DNA of 64,000 nt from Varibaculum massiliense (GCF_900106855.1 NZ_FNWI01000004.1:62001-126000), one strand, 5' to 3'; positions 51,855-60,813 are shown, counted from the stretch's first letter. Program-made: numbers and translations. The notes: generated by a model from the sequence alone, not told the origin.

Positions 51855-54413
51855 ATGCCGGGTACAAATCTGACGAAGATTGAGGCACAAGAGCGTAAGA
51901 ACGTTATCGGAAAAGTCGCTTACACCGTCCAGGTGGAGCTATCGGAAAGCGGAGAAACTTTTCCTTCCCGCACGGTGATTGATTTTGAGGCTAAAGCCGG
52001 AGCCAGCACTTTCGTAGATTTAATCGCCCCGGAAGTGGTCTCTATCGAGTTAAACGGCCAAGATTTGGGTACCGATTGTTACCGCGACAGCCGGATTGAA
52101 CTAAGCAATTTAGCGGAAAACAACCGCTTGGAAGTGGTGGCTAACTGCGCTTATATGCATACCGGCGAGGGTGCGCATCGCTTTACTGATCCTGCTGATG
52201 GTCTCACCTATGTTTATACCCAGTTTGAGGTGCCGGATGCCCGGCGAGTGTTTGCCTGTTTTGAACAGCCCGACTTGAAAGCCACCTATCAATTCTCGGT
52301 GACAGTACCGGAAAGCTGGACGGTGCTATCCAATATGGATACTCCCTCTCCGCAGGCTTTGAAGGTGGAGCGGGCTGGAGATTCCCAGCGGCACCGTTTT
52401 GATTTCCCGGAAACTCCCCTGATTTCGACCTATATTACTGCCTTGGTGGCAGGCCCTTACCATAGCGTCAAATCTGTACTTACCAGTATCGATGGACGCA
52501 CTATTCCCTTGGGGGTATATTGCCGGCAATCGCTAGCGAAATATCTGGACGCAGATTTTGTTTTAGAGCAAACGGTTGCGGGTTTCCGTTTTTACGAGTC
52601 CCGTTACGCTCGCCCCTACCCCTTCACCAAGTATGACCAGATTTTCGTTCCCGAATACAACGCGGGGGCGATGGAAAACGCCGGTTGTATTACTTTCCGG
52701 GATGAATATATTTTCCGCACCAAACCCTCCGGGGCGCAGTTAGAGCAGCTCACCAACACGATTCTGCATGAGCTCGCCCACATGTGGTTCGGCGATTTAG
52801 TGACTATGAAATGGTGGGATGACCTGTGGCTAAACGAATCTTTCGCCGAATTCATGTCCTATTGGTGCATGGCGGAAGGAACTCGTTTTAGTGACGCCTG
52901 GACCGGGTTCACGATGCGTAAAGTGTGGGGGGTCAACTGTGACCAGCTGCCCACCACCCACCCGATTGTGGCGCCTATATCCGACTTGGCGGATGTAGAA
53001 GTTAACTTCGATGGCATCACCTATTCCAAGGGCGCCTGCGTGCTGCGCCAACTGGTTGCCTACGTGGGCGGCGGAAACTTCTTGCTGGCGCTACGTAACT
53101 ATTTCGCCAGCCACGAATATTCCAATGCTACTTTGGCGGATTTCCTGGGGGAACTGGAAAAAACTAGCGAACGCAACCTGGACGAATGGAGTAAGGTGTG
53201 GCTGCTAGAGGCAGGAATTACCCAGCTAGAATCGCAAATTGAACGCGATAAGGACGGACAGGTCACCAGTTTTGAAATTATTCAGTCCCTGCCGCAAGAA
53301 GGAACCAGTTTGCGTCCGCACGCTACCACCGTGGGCGCTTATGATTTTGATGCCCGCGGGAAACTGGTGCTGGCGCGCCGGGCGAGCGTGGATGTTAAAG
53401 GCGAGGTAACTGCAGTCCCCGGTTTGGTGGGAACTAAGCATGACGTATATGTGCTTAACGACCAGGATTTAGCCTATGCGAAGATTCGTTTCGATGCGGA
53501 CTCTTGGGAGGTAATCCGCACGCGGGTTGGCGATTTCGAGGATTCTCTGCCGCGGGCAGTGATTATGTGTGCCGCCTGGGATATGGTGCGCGACGGCGAT
53601 TTGAGTGCTTCGAAGTACCTGGATATGGCGTTGGAAGCCCTCAAACACGAAACTAATTCTTCCGTGTTGAACGGGATTTTGCGACATACGCAAGGGGCGC
53701 TCGCCTATTATGCTGCCGACCCTGATAGTGCGCATCGCCTACTGGCACCGGCGCTTTTTGCTTTGGCCGAGGACGCGGAAGCGGGCTCGGATCGGCAGCG
53801 CCAGTTAGTGCGGGCATTCTTGCAGGTTGCGGGAGCTAAAGAAGCCCCGGAAATCAACCGTTGGTACGAGGAAGGCAATGTACTCGAAGGAGTCAGTGTC
53901 GATACCGATTTACGTTGGGATATGCTCTTTGCCCTGGCGGCTAATGGGCAGACCGACGAAGATATGATCCGCAAAATGGAGGAAAGCGACGACACGATTA
54001 CCGGTCGCGAGAATGCTTTCTTGGCGCGCGCCGCACTGCCGGGTCGGGAAAACAAGACGCAGTGGGCGCAGCGGGTTCTGGAAGACACTAGCCTCACCAA
54101 TGGGCAGATTGATGCCTTGACCGTGGGGATTGCGCGTTCTTTGTGGCTGCAACCAGCCGATGCCGCCGATATGATCGAGCCCTATTTTGCGGCGTTGAAC
54201 GATATTTGGTCCTCCCGCACTATGCATATGGCAGAGTCCTTGGTCGGCGGGCTTTACCCCTTAGCCGTGCAAAGCCGGGAAGGCTTCGATCTGGTGGAGC
54301 GGACTGAGCGTTGGCTCGCAGAGAACCCGGATGCCGATAAGGCGCTGCGCCGCCTGGTGCTAGAAGAACTCGATGGGGCGCGACGTTCTCGTCACGCCCG
54401 TACCGGTAAATAA
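51855..54413 (+). CDS. pepN: aminopeptidase N (M1 family)
   Basis: The 852-residue zinc aminopeptidase has the exopeptidase motif GAMEN at 271-275, HELAH at 305-309, and the third ligand Glu328 in LNESFAEF. It also has YSKGACVLRQL and an ERAP1-like helical C-terminal half. It removes N-terminal residues from peptides in the cytoplasm. GGAGAGG precedes the ATG. It converges on the imu operon, with a shared hairpin between. Confidence 0.95.
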   Translation: MPGTNLTKIEAQERKNVIGKVAYTVQVELSESGETFPSRTVIDFEAKAGASTFVDLIAPEVVSIELNGQDLGTDCYRDSRIELSNLAENNRLEVVANCAYMHTGEGAHRFTDPADGLTYVYTQFEVPDARRVFACFEQPDLKATYQFSVTVPESWTVLSNMDTPSPQALKVERAGDSQRHRFDFPETPLISTYITALVAGPYHSVKSVLTSIDGRTIPLGVYCRQSLAKYLDADFVLEQTVAGFRFYESRYARPYPFTKYDQIFVPEYNAGAMENAGCITFRDEYIFRTKPSGAQLEQLTNTILHELAHMWFGDLVTMKWWDDLWLNESFAEFMSYWCMAEGTRFSDAWTGFTMRKVWGVNCDQLPTTHPIVAPISDLADVEVNFDGITYSKGACVLRQLVAYVGGGNFLLALRNYFASHEYSNATLADFLGELEKTSERNLDEWSKVWLLEAGITQLESQIERDKDGQVTSFEIIQSLPQEGTSLRPHATTVGAYDFDARGKLVLARRASVDVKGEVTAVPGLVGTKHDVYVLNDQDLAYAKIRFDADSWEVIRTRVGDFEDSLPRAVIMCAAWDMVRDGDLSASKYLDMALEALKHETNSSVLNGILRHTQGALAYYAADPDSAHRLLAPALFALAEDAEAGSDRQRQLVRAFLQVAGAKEAPEINRWYEEGNVLEGVSVDTDLRWDMLFALAANGQTDEDMIRKMEESDDTITGRENAFLARAALPGRENKTQWAQRVLEDTSLTNGQIDALTVGIARSLWLQPADAADMIEPYFAALNDIWSSRTMHMAESLVGGLYPLAVQSREGFDLVERTERWLAENPDADKALRRLVLEELDGARRSRHARTGK

Positions 54414-54445
54414 CAGTACCGCTCCTGCCGTTTTGGCTATCCTGG

Positions 54446-54504
54446 CAGCTACTTTCCTCACCCAAAGACGCGGGTAACAGTTCTTTTGGGCAGGAAGGTA
54501 GCTG
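54446..54504. terminator. long hairpin between convergent pepN and dnaE2
   Basis: Left arm 54446-54466 (begins CAGCTACTTTCCT) and right arm 54485-54504 (ends AGGAAGGTAGCTG) pair over about 20 bp with one wobble and a short bulge. An 18-nt loop separates them. It can end transcription from both sides. A second hairpin, GCTAGGGG (54519-54526) with CCCCTAGC (54550-54557), includes the dnaE2 stop codon. Confidence 0.65.
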
Positions 54505-54552
54505 ATTAGGGGCGGATAGCTAGGGGCGGGGCTTACTTTGATGCTGCCTCCC

Positions 54553-57500
54553 CTAGCGAAAGTCCCGGGATTTGCTTTCTACCGGCAGGTTTAACGGCTC
54601 GATTTTATCTGCCAGCAGAGCTAAGGCGCCGTCTTTAGCTTGCAGAACTCCCCGCACGATGAGGGCGTTTTGACTGAGGGCGAGGCGGCGGTAACGCTGC
54701 CAGCAACCAACCTGGCAGATCACGTTTACCAGCCCGGTTTCGTCTTCTAAAGATAAAAACACTACTCCTTTGGCGGTGTGGGGACGTTGGCGATGCGTAA
54801 CTAGCCCCGCGCACCGGATACGTTTGCCCGCTAAAGCTGGGCGCAGCTGAGCGGCTGGAAGGATTCCGCGGCGGGTAAGATCTGGTCGCACCAGCTTCGT
54901 GGGGTACCCCCATAGGCTAATTCCCAGGGCAGAGCTATCCCATTTTACTTGTTCCCCGGTGGCTAAAGGCGCGAAGTTAGGTGTCGCCTCGCTGAGGGCT
55001 AGCCCCGGCAGTTCTGGCTGGTAAAAGTGGTTTTGCGAGGAAGATAAGAGGGGTGCGCGCCAGAGACCTTCGCGGCGGGTGATCCCCAGGGAAGACAGCG
55101 CACCCGAGCCAGCCAGCAGTTCTAGCGCCGAAGTGGGCAGGCGGACGCGGGAAGTAAAATCCTCCAGGGTTTTAAAGGAACCAGCTTCGCGGGCATGCAA
55201 GATGTTTTCTATCCATACCGGGCGCATCCCGCGGATCTCCGCTAGCCCCAGGTTTAGGGAGGTCAGCCCCTCCCCGGGAACGGAATCTTTCTGGGAGGTG
55301 TTCACGTCTGGGCGTAAGATTTTTATTCCGTGGCGGCGGGCGTCAGAGATTAACGATTGCGGGGAATAAAAACCCATCGGCTGGTTAGCAAGGATCGCGG
55401 CGTAAAAAACCGCGGGATAATAGGCTTTTAGCCAGGCGGAGGCATACACCAGGTAAGCGAAGGAAAAAGCGTGGGATTCTGGGAAACCAAATTCGGCGAA
55501 GCCAGACATCTGCGCCCAGATTTTTTCTTGTATCGGCAGCGGGATCTGGTTCTTTTCCATGCCCCGAAAAAACTCGGCGCGCAAATCAGCCAGGTGCTCC
55601 CCCGGGATTTTGCGTCCCATCGCCCGGCGCAGGTTATCTGATTGGGAACCGTTAAACCCGGCGGCGTCTTTGGCGATCCGCATTAGTTGTTCTTGAAAAA
55701 GCGGCACCCCTAAGGTGCGTTCCAGGGCGGGTTTTAGCAGCGGATGCAGGTAGGTGACTTTTTCACGCCCTAAGCGGCGCGCCAAATAGGGGTTTACGGC
55801 TTGCCCTTGGATCGGGCCGGGGCGAATCAATGCCACTTCGATTACCAGGTCATAGAAGCATTTAGGTTTCAGGCGCGGCAAAGTAGACATTTGGGCGCGG
55901 GACTCGACCTGGAAAACCCCGACGGTATCGGCTGCCTGTAATAGCTGGTAGACGCGGGGATCTTCCGGGGGTAAGTTATGTAGGCGCCAGGGCTCTCCGG
56001 AGGGTGATTTTTCGCCCCGTGCCTGCAAAGTTTCAAAAGCAGTGCGCAGCGCCCCCATCATCCCCAGGGAGAGTAAATCGATTTTCACTAACCCGGCTTC
56101 GGCGCAGCTATCTTTATCCCATTGCACCACGGTGCGCCCCGGCATATTCGCCCAGTTAATCGCGGACACTTCGGTAAGCGGCTTATCGGAAAGCACCATG
56201 CCCCCGCAGTGAATCCCCAGGTGACGCGGAAGTTTTTGTAGCTGTCCCGCTATTTTTCGTACGTTTTCCGGTAAAGAGTTCCCGTCTAGCCGCGCCCATT
56301 TCGCGGCGGTCTTGGCGTCATATCCGAGGGCGCGGGAGGCGTCTTTTAGCGCGGCTCGCGGGCGATAAGTAATCACATTAGCCACTTGAGCGGCATTTTC
56401 CCGGCCATATTTGTTATAGACGTGCTGCAGCACTTTTTCGCGTTGATTAGATTCGATATCTAGGTCTATATCGGGCAGATCTTTGCGGTCGGGGGTTAAA
56501 AAACGGTCGAATAGCATCTGGTGGCGCACCGCATCTACCGCGGTGATTCCCAGGCAGTAACAGACCGCCGAGTTGGCGGCGGAGCCGCGTCCTTGCACGT
56601 AAATACCGGAGGAAAAACAGTAGTCAACTATTTCTTTCACAATCAGGAAATACCCGGAGAATCCTTTTTGGAAAATCACTTTCAATTCTTGCCGAATTGT
56701 GTCTGCCGCTTTTTCCGGCACCGGATCCCCGTAGCGGCTACGCGCTCCCTGCCAGGAAAGCTGCTCTAGGTAGGAGTCGGCGCTATATCCGGGCGGCACC
56801 CGGGCTAAAGGCAGATGCGGCTCGGGGGTAGAAAAATCAAAAATCAGATCTTTTCCGATTGCGGCAGCATTTTCGAGGGCGTGGGGAATCTGCTGGTAGA
56901 TACGGCGCAGTTGTTCTGGAGACCGCAACATGGCGTGGGAGGCGGGGAGGTGGTCTTGGACTTTATCTAGGGGCAGGCGGTGGCGGGTGGCAGTCATAAC
57001 GTCTGCCAGGCGCTGACTGGCGGGGTCAGCGCAGCGGGCAGCGCTGGTGGCTACTAAGGGTAGCTTGGTTTTGCGCGCCAAGTGATCTAGTTGCGCCGCT
57101 AGACGCTCTTCCCCATCGAAACCAGCTAAGGCGGCCTCTACCACAACGTTTTCTGCCCCAAACATCTCTTTTAGTTGCTCAAGGAAGCGAGCTGCCGCCG
57201 CGATTCCGGAGCGGTAAAGTACGCGCCGCAGCGGTCCGGCGCGGGTGCCGGTTAATACTAGCCACTGCCCTTTCGCCCAGGAGGCTAGTGCGTCCAGATT
57301 TTGTCGGTCTGCCTCCCGCCTACCAGCAGCTAGATGATGGGCGCTGATCGCCCCAGTTAAAGCAGAATACCCCTGGTCAGATCGGCAAATCACCGGCAGA
57401 TGGGTTTCGTTCTCTAAAGTAAATTCGCATCCCGGCAAAAAAGCGAGACCGGCTTTGCGAGCAGCGGCGCGCGCCTCCATCAACCCGTAAACTCCGTCAT

Positions 57501-57624
57501 AATCAAGTAGCGCTAGGCCAGATAGCCCCAGCTTTTTCGCCCCGCGTACCATTTCGCGCGGCGAACACGCCCCCACTGCAAAGGAATATGCCGAATGGGC
57601 GTGCAACTCGATATAGCCGCTCAT
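54553..57624 (-). CDS. dnaE2: error-prone DNA polymerase III alpha subunit DnaE2 (ImuC)
   Basis: The 1023-residue C-family polymerase has a PHP domain (ELHAHSAYSFAVGACSPREMV), catalytic aspartates in PDIDLDIESN, QGRGSAANSAVCYCLGI, the finger and thumb region, and a C-terminal OB domain. It performs mutagenic lesion bypass with ImuA' and ImuB. ATG at 57624 overlaps the imuB stop (ATGA) and has GGGAGGGG 5 nt upstream; longer in-frame starts fall inside imuB. It is last in the SOS operon. Confidence 0.95.
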   Translation of the reverse strand: MSGYIELHAHSAYSFAVGACSPREMVRGAKKLGLSGLALLDYDGVYGLMEARAAARKAGLAFLPGCEFTLENETHLPVICRSDQGYSALTGAISAHHLAAGRREADRQNLDALASWAKGQWLVLTGTRAGPLRRVLYRSGIAAAARFLEQLKEMFGAENVVVEAALAGFDGEERLAAQLDHLARKTKLPLVATSAARCADPASQRLADVMTATRHRLPLDKVQDHLPASHAMLRSPEQLRRIYQQIPHALENAAAIGKDLIFDFSTPEPHLPLARVPPGYSADSYLEQLSWQGARSRYGDPVPEKAADTIRQELKVIFQKGFSGYFLIVKEIVDYCFSSGIYVQGRGSAANSAVCYCLGITAVDAVRHQMLFDRFLTPDRKDLPDIDLDIESNQREKVLQHVYNKYGRENAAQVANVITYRPRAALKDASRALGYDAKTAAKWARLDGNSLPENVRKIAGQLQKLPRHLGIHCGGMVLSDKPLTEVSAINWANMPGRTVVQWDKDSCAEAGLVKIDLLSLGMMGALRTAFETLQARGEKSPSGEPWRLHNLPPEDPRVYQLLQAADTVGVFQVESRAQMSTLPRLKPKCFYDLVIEVALIRPGPIQGQAVNPYLARRLGREKVTYLHPLLKPALERTLGVPLFQEQLMRIAKDAAGFNGSQSDNLRRAMGRKIPGEHLADLRAEFFRGMEKNQIPLPIQEKIWAQMSGFAEFGFPESHAFSFAYLVYASAWLKAYYPAVFYAAILANQPMGFYSPQSLISDARRHGIKILRPDVNTSQKDSVPGEGLTSLNLGLAEIRGMRPVWIENILHAREAGSFKTLEDFTSRVRLPTSALELLAGSGALSSLGITRREGLWRAPLLSSSQNHFYQPELPGLALSEATPNFAPLATGEQVKWDSSALGISLWGYPTKLVRPDLTRRGILPAAQLRPALAGKRIRCAGLVTHRQRPHTAKGVVFLSLEDETGLVNVICQVGCWQRYRRLALSQNALIVRGVLQAKDGALALLADKIEPLNLPVESKSRDFR

Positions 57625-59195
57625 TTTTGCCCCTCCCAGGCATCTAACCACCAGGAGGATTTGCGGAACACCAGCAGTAAGGTTTCTTGCTCGCCGTAGA
57701 CTCGCAGGAAAATTCGGGGACCTAGGTGATTGGGAACCCCGGGGCGCCACCACTGTCCATTTATCGGCCAAGGCCCCTCGGTTTTCTGCACCTCGATTTT
57801 CCGTCCGGCTACCTGCACCCATTTGACCGGGGATTTTAGCTGTCCGTCTCGTCCGGGCAGAATTTTCCGGCCGCGACTATCGATAATTCCCGCCGGTTTG
57901 GGGTGCATGAAAACTATTTCCGGTGCCACCCCGGTAAGCGCCCCGACTCTAGGGCGCGGCCGCTTTTGCCTCCCCCGCTCTTGCCAAGGTTTCAGTTCAA
58001 TCACTGAACGCGGATCATATCCACTGGTTAATTGAGGTACCCGCACCCCGCATTTACCTAATAAAGAGCTGGCACTGCGGGCTGCCTGCTCGACTTCCTG
58101 GGGAGGATCGGCGTTCCTACCCCAAAGCGGGGTCATCGCCTGTCGGGCATCTACCGCCCGCAAGGGATGCAGCTCGATCTGGGAGACCGCCCCTAGGGCT
58201 TCGCTGCCGCTACCTCCAACCGTAACCGCTTCTAACTGGTATTTTATCCTCTCTACTAGGTCTTTGCTGCTAACCTCTACCCCCAGGTTCCAGCTGCGGC
58301 TAAGTAATTTCCCGTTTTCACAGCGGCAAATAAACTGCACCTGGGTGCACACCTGCCCGCTCGCGCGCAGGCGGGCATACATTTCCACCACTAACGCCCG
58401 GGCGGGCAGTAACAGCTGGGTAAGGGAGCTGGCGGGCGGGGTGAAGAATTGGTAGAGACCGGGTGAGGCGGGCGCGGTTTTCACCCGGGCAGCCTCCTCT
58501 AGGTTTTCCCCGCTCGCTAAGTCGTAACTAATCGCTCCCAGGGTGCCGAAACGACGGATTAATGCCGGGCGTCCCAGGGCGCACATTTGCCCCAAACTGG
58601 TGATTCCCAAATGGGTTAGGCTGTCTGTCATTTTTGTTAGGTAGTGGTCGGAGAAATCGAATCCGCTTATTTTTATCCCCGGACGTAAGAAAAATCCCAG
58701 GCTACTTAGGGGCTCTGCGCTAAGAAGAGGCTTTACCCCAGAATCAGAAACCAGTAGCTGTTCGCGGGCAGCTAGACACGCCGCCAAAGTACCCCGAGCA
58801 ATCCCGATCTGCACCGCGAACCCTACCTGCGCTAACTGTTCGGTTAGTTCTGCGGCCAGGGCGGATTCTGCGTGGCGCTGACTGCGACTTAAAGCGGCGG
58901 TCACCAGCCCCGGAAACCAGCTCTTGGGGGCATATAGTTGCTGGGCTGCGACCTCGATAACCGGTTGAAACGCTAGTTCCGCCTCTGCCAGCGAGTAGGA
59001 TTTTTCTTTCAGGGAGGGGCAGAGGACGCGCGCTTGCTTTAGTCGCATCTGCGGCCTTATTCCGGCGGCGCGTGCCGGAGCCGTGACTGCCTGCACCCGC
59101 CCGCCACTGCACAGCGCCACCGCTTCATCTAGGGGAAGTTTGGCGGCTTGGGCTGGCCACTCGGGGATATAGAGGGCTAGCAATCTATCGTTCAT
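57621..59195 (-). CDS. imuB: ImuB, catalytically inactive Y-family polymerase-like protein
   Basis: The 524-residue protein has the Y-family fold (LALYIPEWPAQAAKL; helix-hairpin region HLGITSLGQMCALGRPALIRRFG; little-finger domain), but the metal-binding acidic residues are missing: the N-terminal DxD-type position reads IPEW, and no SxDE motif is present. ImuB proteins recruit DnaE2 and the beta clamp without synthesis of their own. The C-terminal part is the family's extension for partner contacts. GAGGAGG lies 5 nt before the ATG, inside a small coupled ORF. Confidence 0.92.
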   Translation of the reverse strand: MNDRLLALYIPEWPAQAAKLPLDEAVALCSGGRVQAVTAPARAAGIRPQMRLKQARVLCPSLKEKSYSLAEAELAFQPVIEVAAQQLYAPKSWFPGLVTAALSRSQRHAESALAAELTEQLAQVGFAVQIGIARGTLAACLAAREQLLVSDSGVKPLLSAEPLSSLGFFLRPGIKISGFDFSDHYLTKMTDSLTHLGITSLGQMCALGRPALIRRFGTLGAISYDLASGENLEEAARVKTAPASPGLYQFFTPPASSLTQLLLPARALVVEMYARLRASGQVCTQVQFICRCENGKLLSRSWNLGVEVSSKDLVERIKYQLEAVTVGGSGSEALGAVSQIELHPLRAVDARQAMTPLWGRNADPPQEVEQAARSASSLLGKCGVRVPQLTSGYDPRSVIELKPWQERGRQKRPRPRVGALTGVAPEIVFMHPKPAGIIDSRGRKILPGRDGQLKSPVKWVQVAGRKIEVQKTEGPWPINGQWWRPGVPNHLGPRIFLRVYGEQETLLLVFRKSSWWLDAWEGQK

Positions 59196-59296
59196 CGCGC
59201 CCTCCTCGCCTTAATCGGGATAGCTGAGAGAAAGCGAAACAGCAGGTACAAACTTAATAACGCCGGTAGCGTGGTTGCAGAGCGCAGAGTATCCAT
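59192..59296 (-). CDS. 34-residue microprotein ORF coupled to imuA' and imuB
   Basis: The ATG at 59296 overlaps the imuA' stop (TGATG) and has AAGGTG 8 nt upstream (59305-59310). The TGA at 59194-59192 overlaps the imuB ATG (ATGA). The product has a polar start, a hydrophobic centre (LPALLSLYLLFRFLSAIPI, about residues 10-28) and a basic end (KARRAR), so it could be a membrane or amphipathic peptide. No family is recognised. The double overlap and ribosome binding site argue for a translated gene; it may instead serve only to carry ribosomes to imuB. Confidence 0.55.
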   Translation of the reverse strand: MDTLRSATTLPALLSLYLLFRFLSAIPIKARRAR

Positions 59297-59781
59297 CAGG
59301 CACTCACCTTTATAGCGGTTGCTACCCCAGGGGAACTTGTAGCAGGCAGGGCGCTAGCTTCTAGGGAGATAGCGCCCGCCCAGGCCGGCGCAGACAAGAT
59401 TACGCAGCCGGAGCGGCGTGCTTTCGCGGTTAAGATCCGTTGTTGCTGCGGGCCATAATCTACCATCCCGATAGCCAGGACTGCCGCGCAGGGGACGAAA
59501 AGTTGGGCGCATGCCAGGGCGCTGCCGCCGGTATAGGGAATGGTGATTACCCGCCTTAAGTCCAGGCCGATTTGCCAGGCACGCTGCCAGCCTAAATCCG
59601 GAAAGTCTAGGAACACTGCCCAGCCGCTCTCCCCCATTTTTTCGGCGGCCATCTCTAGCAGCCCAGCTCCGCCCGCTACTTTTTGATAAGCGCTAGCCAG
59701 CGGCTTTGGGATGCGAGACTGCATCCCCAAAACCTGGCGCGCCTTTTCCAGGCGCTGCAACTGAGCCAACTTATCGAACAT
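59296..59781 (-). CDS. imuA': ImuA' accessory protein of the SOS mutasome
   Basis: The 161-residue protein lies first in the operon before imuB and dnaE2. It has a RecA-like outline without a Walker A motif (GGAGLLEMAAEKMGESGWAVFLDFP, then ITIPYTGGSALACAQLFVPCAAVLAIG). This fits the actinobacterial ImuA' group, which binds ImuB. ATG at 59781 lies 7 nt after a perfect TATAAT and within a LexA box. A GTG 36 nt upstream coincides with the -35 hexamer, so it is not the start. Confidence 0.85.
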   Translation of the reverse strand: MFDKLAQLQRLEKARQVLGMQSRIPKPLASAYQKVAGGAGLLEMAAEKMGESGWAVFLDFPDLGWQRAWQIGLDLRRVITIPYTGGSALACAQLFVPCAAVLAIGMVDYGPQQQRILTAKARRSGCVILSAPAWAGAISLEASALPATSSPGVATAIKVSA

Positions 59782-59789
59782 ACGTTCGA
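59774..59789. promoter_or_regulatory. LexA (SOS) box over the imuA' transcription start
   Basis: TCGAACATACGTTCGA is a perfect match to the mycobacterial/actinobacterial SOS box TCGAAC-N4-GTTCGA. It abuts the -10 hexamer and covers the start codon, so LexA bound here would block the polymerase at the initiation point. Confidence 0.92.
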
Positions 59790-59817
59790 TTATAGGGAGC
59801 CTCCCCCGATTTGTCAC
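59789..59817 (-). promoter_or_regulatory. near-consensus promoter of the imu operon
   Basis: On the minus strand, GTGACA (59817-59812, five of six -35 bases) and TATAAT (59794-59789, exact -10) are separated by exactly 17 nt. The A of the ATG at 59781 is 8 nt beyond the -10, which implies a leaderless mRNA. Confidence 0.85.
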
Positions 59818-59898
59818 CCCTTTTTCCGGAATCAGTTTTGAGGTAGGAATGGGGTTATAAGTAAAGGGGAAAAGACATTTTAGGTGCGGACATTTCCC

Positions 59899-60177
59899 TT
59901 AAAAAAGGTCTGAGTGACTTCCGGTTGCAACTAGGGACAGCACCAGCACGTCGTCTTGCTTGTAGTAAATCAGCAACCAGTCTGGTTCAATATGACACTC
60001 TCGATATTTTACCCAGTTACCCGTTAGCGCATGGTCTCGACATTTTTCCGGTAAAGGAGTACCGCTTGCCAGAAGGTCAACGATCCTCTCTAGTTTTCCA
60101 AGGTCTTTTCCCCGCTTTTTAGCAATTTTCAGTTGTTTGCGAAACTGCGAGGAGTATTTAATGGCATAGTGCGCCAT
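59899..60177 (-). CDS. YafQ-family mRNA interferase toxin
   Basis: The 92-residue RelE-superfamily toxin has the full YafQ active site: His49 in RDHAL, His62 and Asp66 in CHIEPDWLLIY, His88 in TGSHSDLF, and the terminal Phe92. E. coli YafQ, of the same length, uses the equivalent residues to cut mRNA on the ribosome. It begins at the last base of the antitoxin stop region (1-nt overlap at 60177), so the two are one operon. Confidence 0.9.
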   Translation of the reverse strand: MAHYAIKYSSQFRKQLKIAKKRGKDLGKLERIVDLLASGTPLPEKCRDHALTGNWVKYRECHIEPDWLLIYYKQDDVLVLSLVATGSHSDLF

Positions 60178-60458
60178 TAGTCGTCCTCACTAAGAGCGGC
60201 AGCAAATGCTTCACGGGCACTTGCATAGCCGGGAACGCGAGGATCTTTGGCAATCTGTTCCGCCTCTAACATGGCGGCAATCGTCTCCCTATTGGGGTTG
60301 CCTAGTTGAATCTGAAAAGGAATGGCACGCTCGCGGATAGCTTGCCGCACGAAAACGTTAAACGCGGTAGAAATATTCATTCCCATCTCGTTAAACAGCT
60401 GATCCGCCTCTTTTTTCAAGGCTGCATCCATACGAATACTGATATTTGCTGTAGCCAC
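60177..60458 (-). CDS. DinJ/RelB-family antitoxin
   Basis: The 93-residue protein has an N-terminal ribbon-helix-helix (ISIRMDAALKKEADQLFNEMGMNISTAFNVFVRQAI) for operator binding, and a C-terminal acidic tail that would wrap the toxin. GTG at 60458 is the start because AAGGAGG lies 6-7 nt upstream; an ATG at 60518 precedes the promoter hexamers and is not credible. It should neutralise and co-repress with the YafQ toxin that follows. Confidence 0.88.
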   Translation of the reverse strand: MATANISIRMDAALKKEADQLFNEMGMNISTAFNVFVRQAIRERAIPFQIQLGNPNRETIAAMLEAEQIAKDPRVPGYASAREAFAAALSEDD

Positions 60459-60479
60459 AAAAGACCTCCTTTTACGTAC

Positions 60480-60508
60480 ATAGTATGCTAGACGCACGAA
60501 TAAATCAA
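60480..60508 (-). promoter_or_regulatory. promoter of the dinJ-yafQ-like operon
   Basis: On the minus strand TTGATT (60508-60503) and TACTAT (60485-60480) are 17 nt apart and about 10-20 nt before the antitoxin ribosome binding site. Confidence 0.55.
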
Positions 60509-60518
60509 TACTTTTCAT

Positions 60519-60813
60519 GACAGAAGTAGTATTTAGAAATTACAGATAAACCCGGTAGCGTCTTCACTACAACGACTGCACGTAAGATCCCAAGGACGGA
60601 AGGAACCACGGACACTTTCTGGGCAAGAAAATCTACCTTTGAGGGCGGGCGGGAGCCTAGAAATCTGCCCGCTTGGCACGGGTTTTATGCCGCTTAGTTC
60701 AGATTACTTGTACTACCGGCAATGAGGCTTTTAACTGTAAGTACCAGATACGCAAGCACTCGCGTTTTGCTGATTATCGCCGGTAAGTGCGAGAGGAAAG
60801 GAGTCGGAACGGA
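60519..60813. other. intergenic region between the toxin-antitoxin operon and the LytTR gene
   Basis: No coding frame or known RNA is seen here. The only structure noted is GCGGGC (60645-60650) with GCCCGC (60667-60672). A weak -35/-10 pair (TTGTAC and TTAACT, 17 nt apart) precedes the LytTR gene and is not strong enough to claim. Confidence 0.5.

Noticed and set aside
57625-57822. 66-residue N-terminal extension of DnaE2
   Set aside because: It lies inside imuB and the PHP domain starts directly after ATG 57624, which has a good ribosome binding site.
59782-59817. Upstream GTG start for imuA'
   Set aside because: The GTG is part of the -35 hexamer and the added residues would span the -10 element; the ATG at 59781 fits a leaderless promoter.
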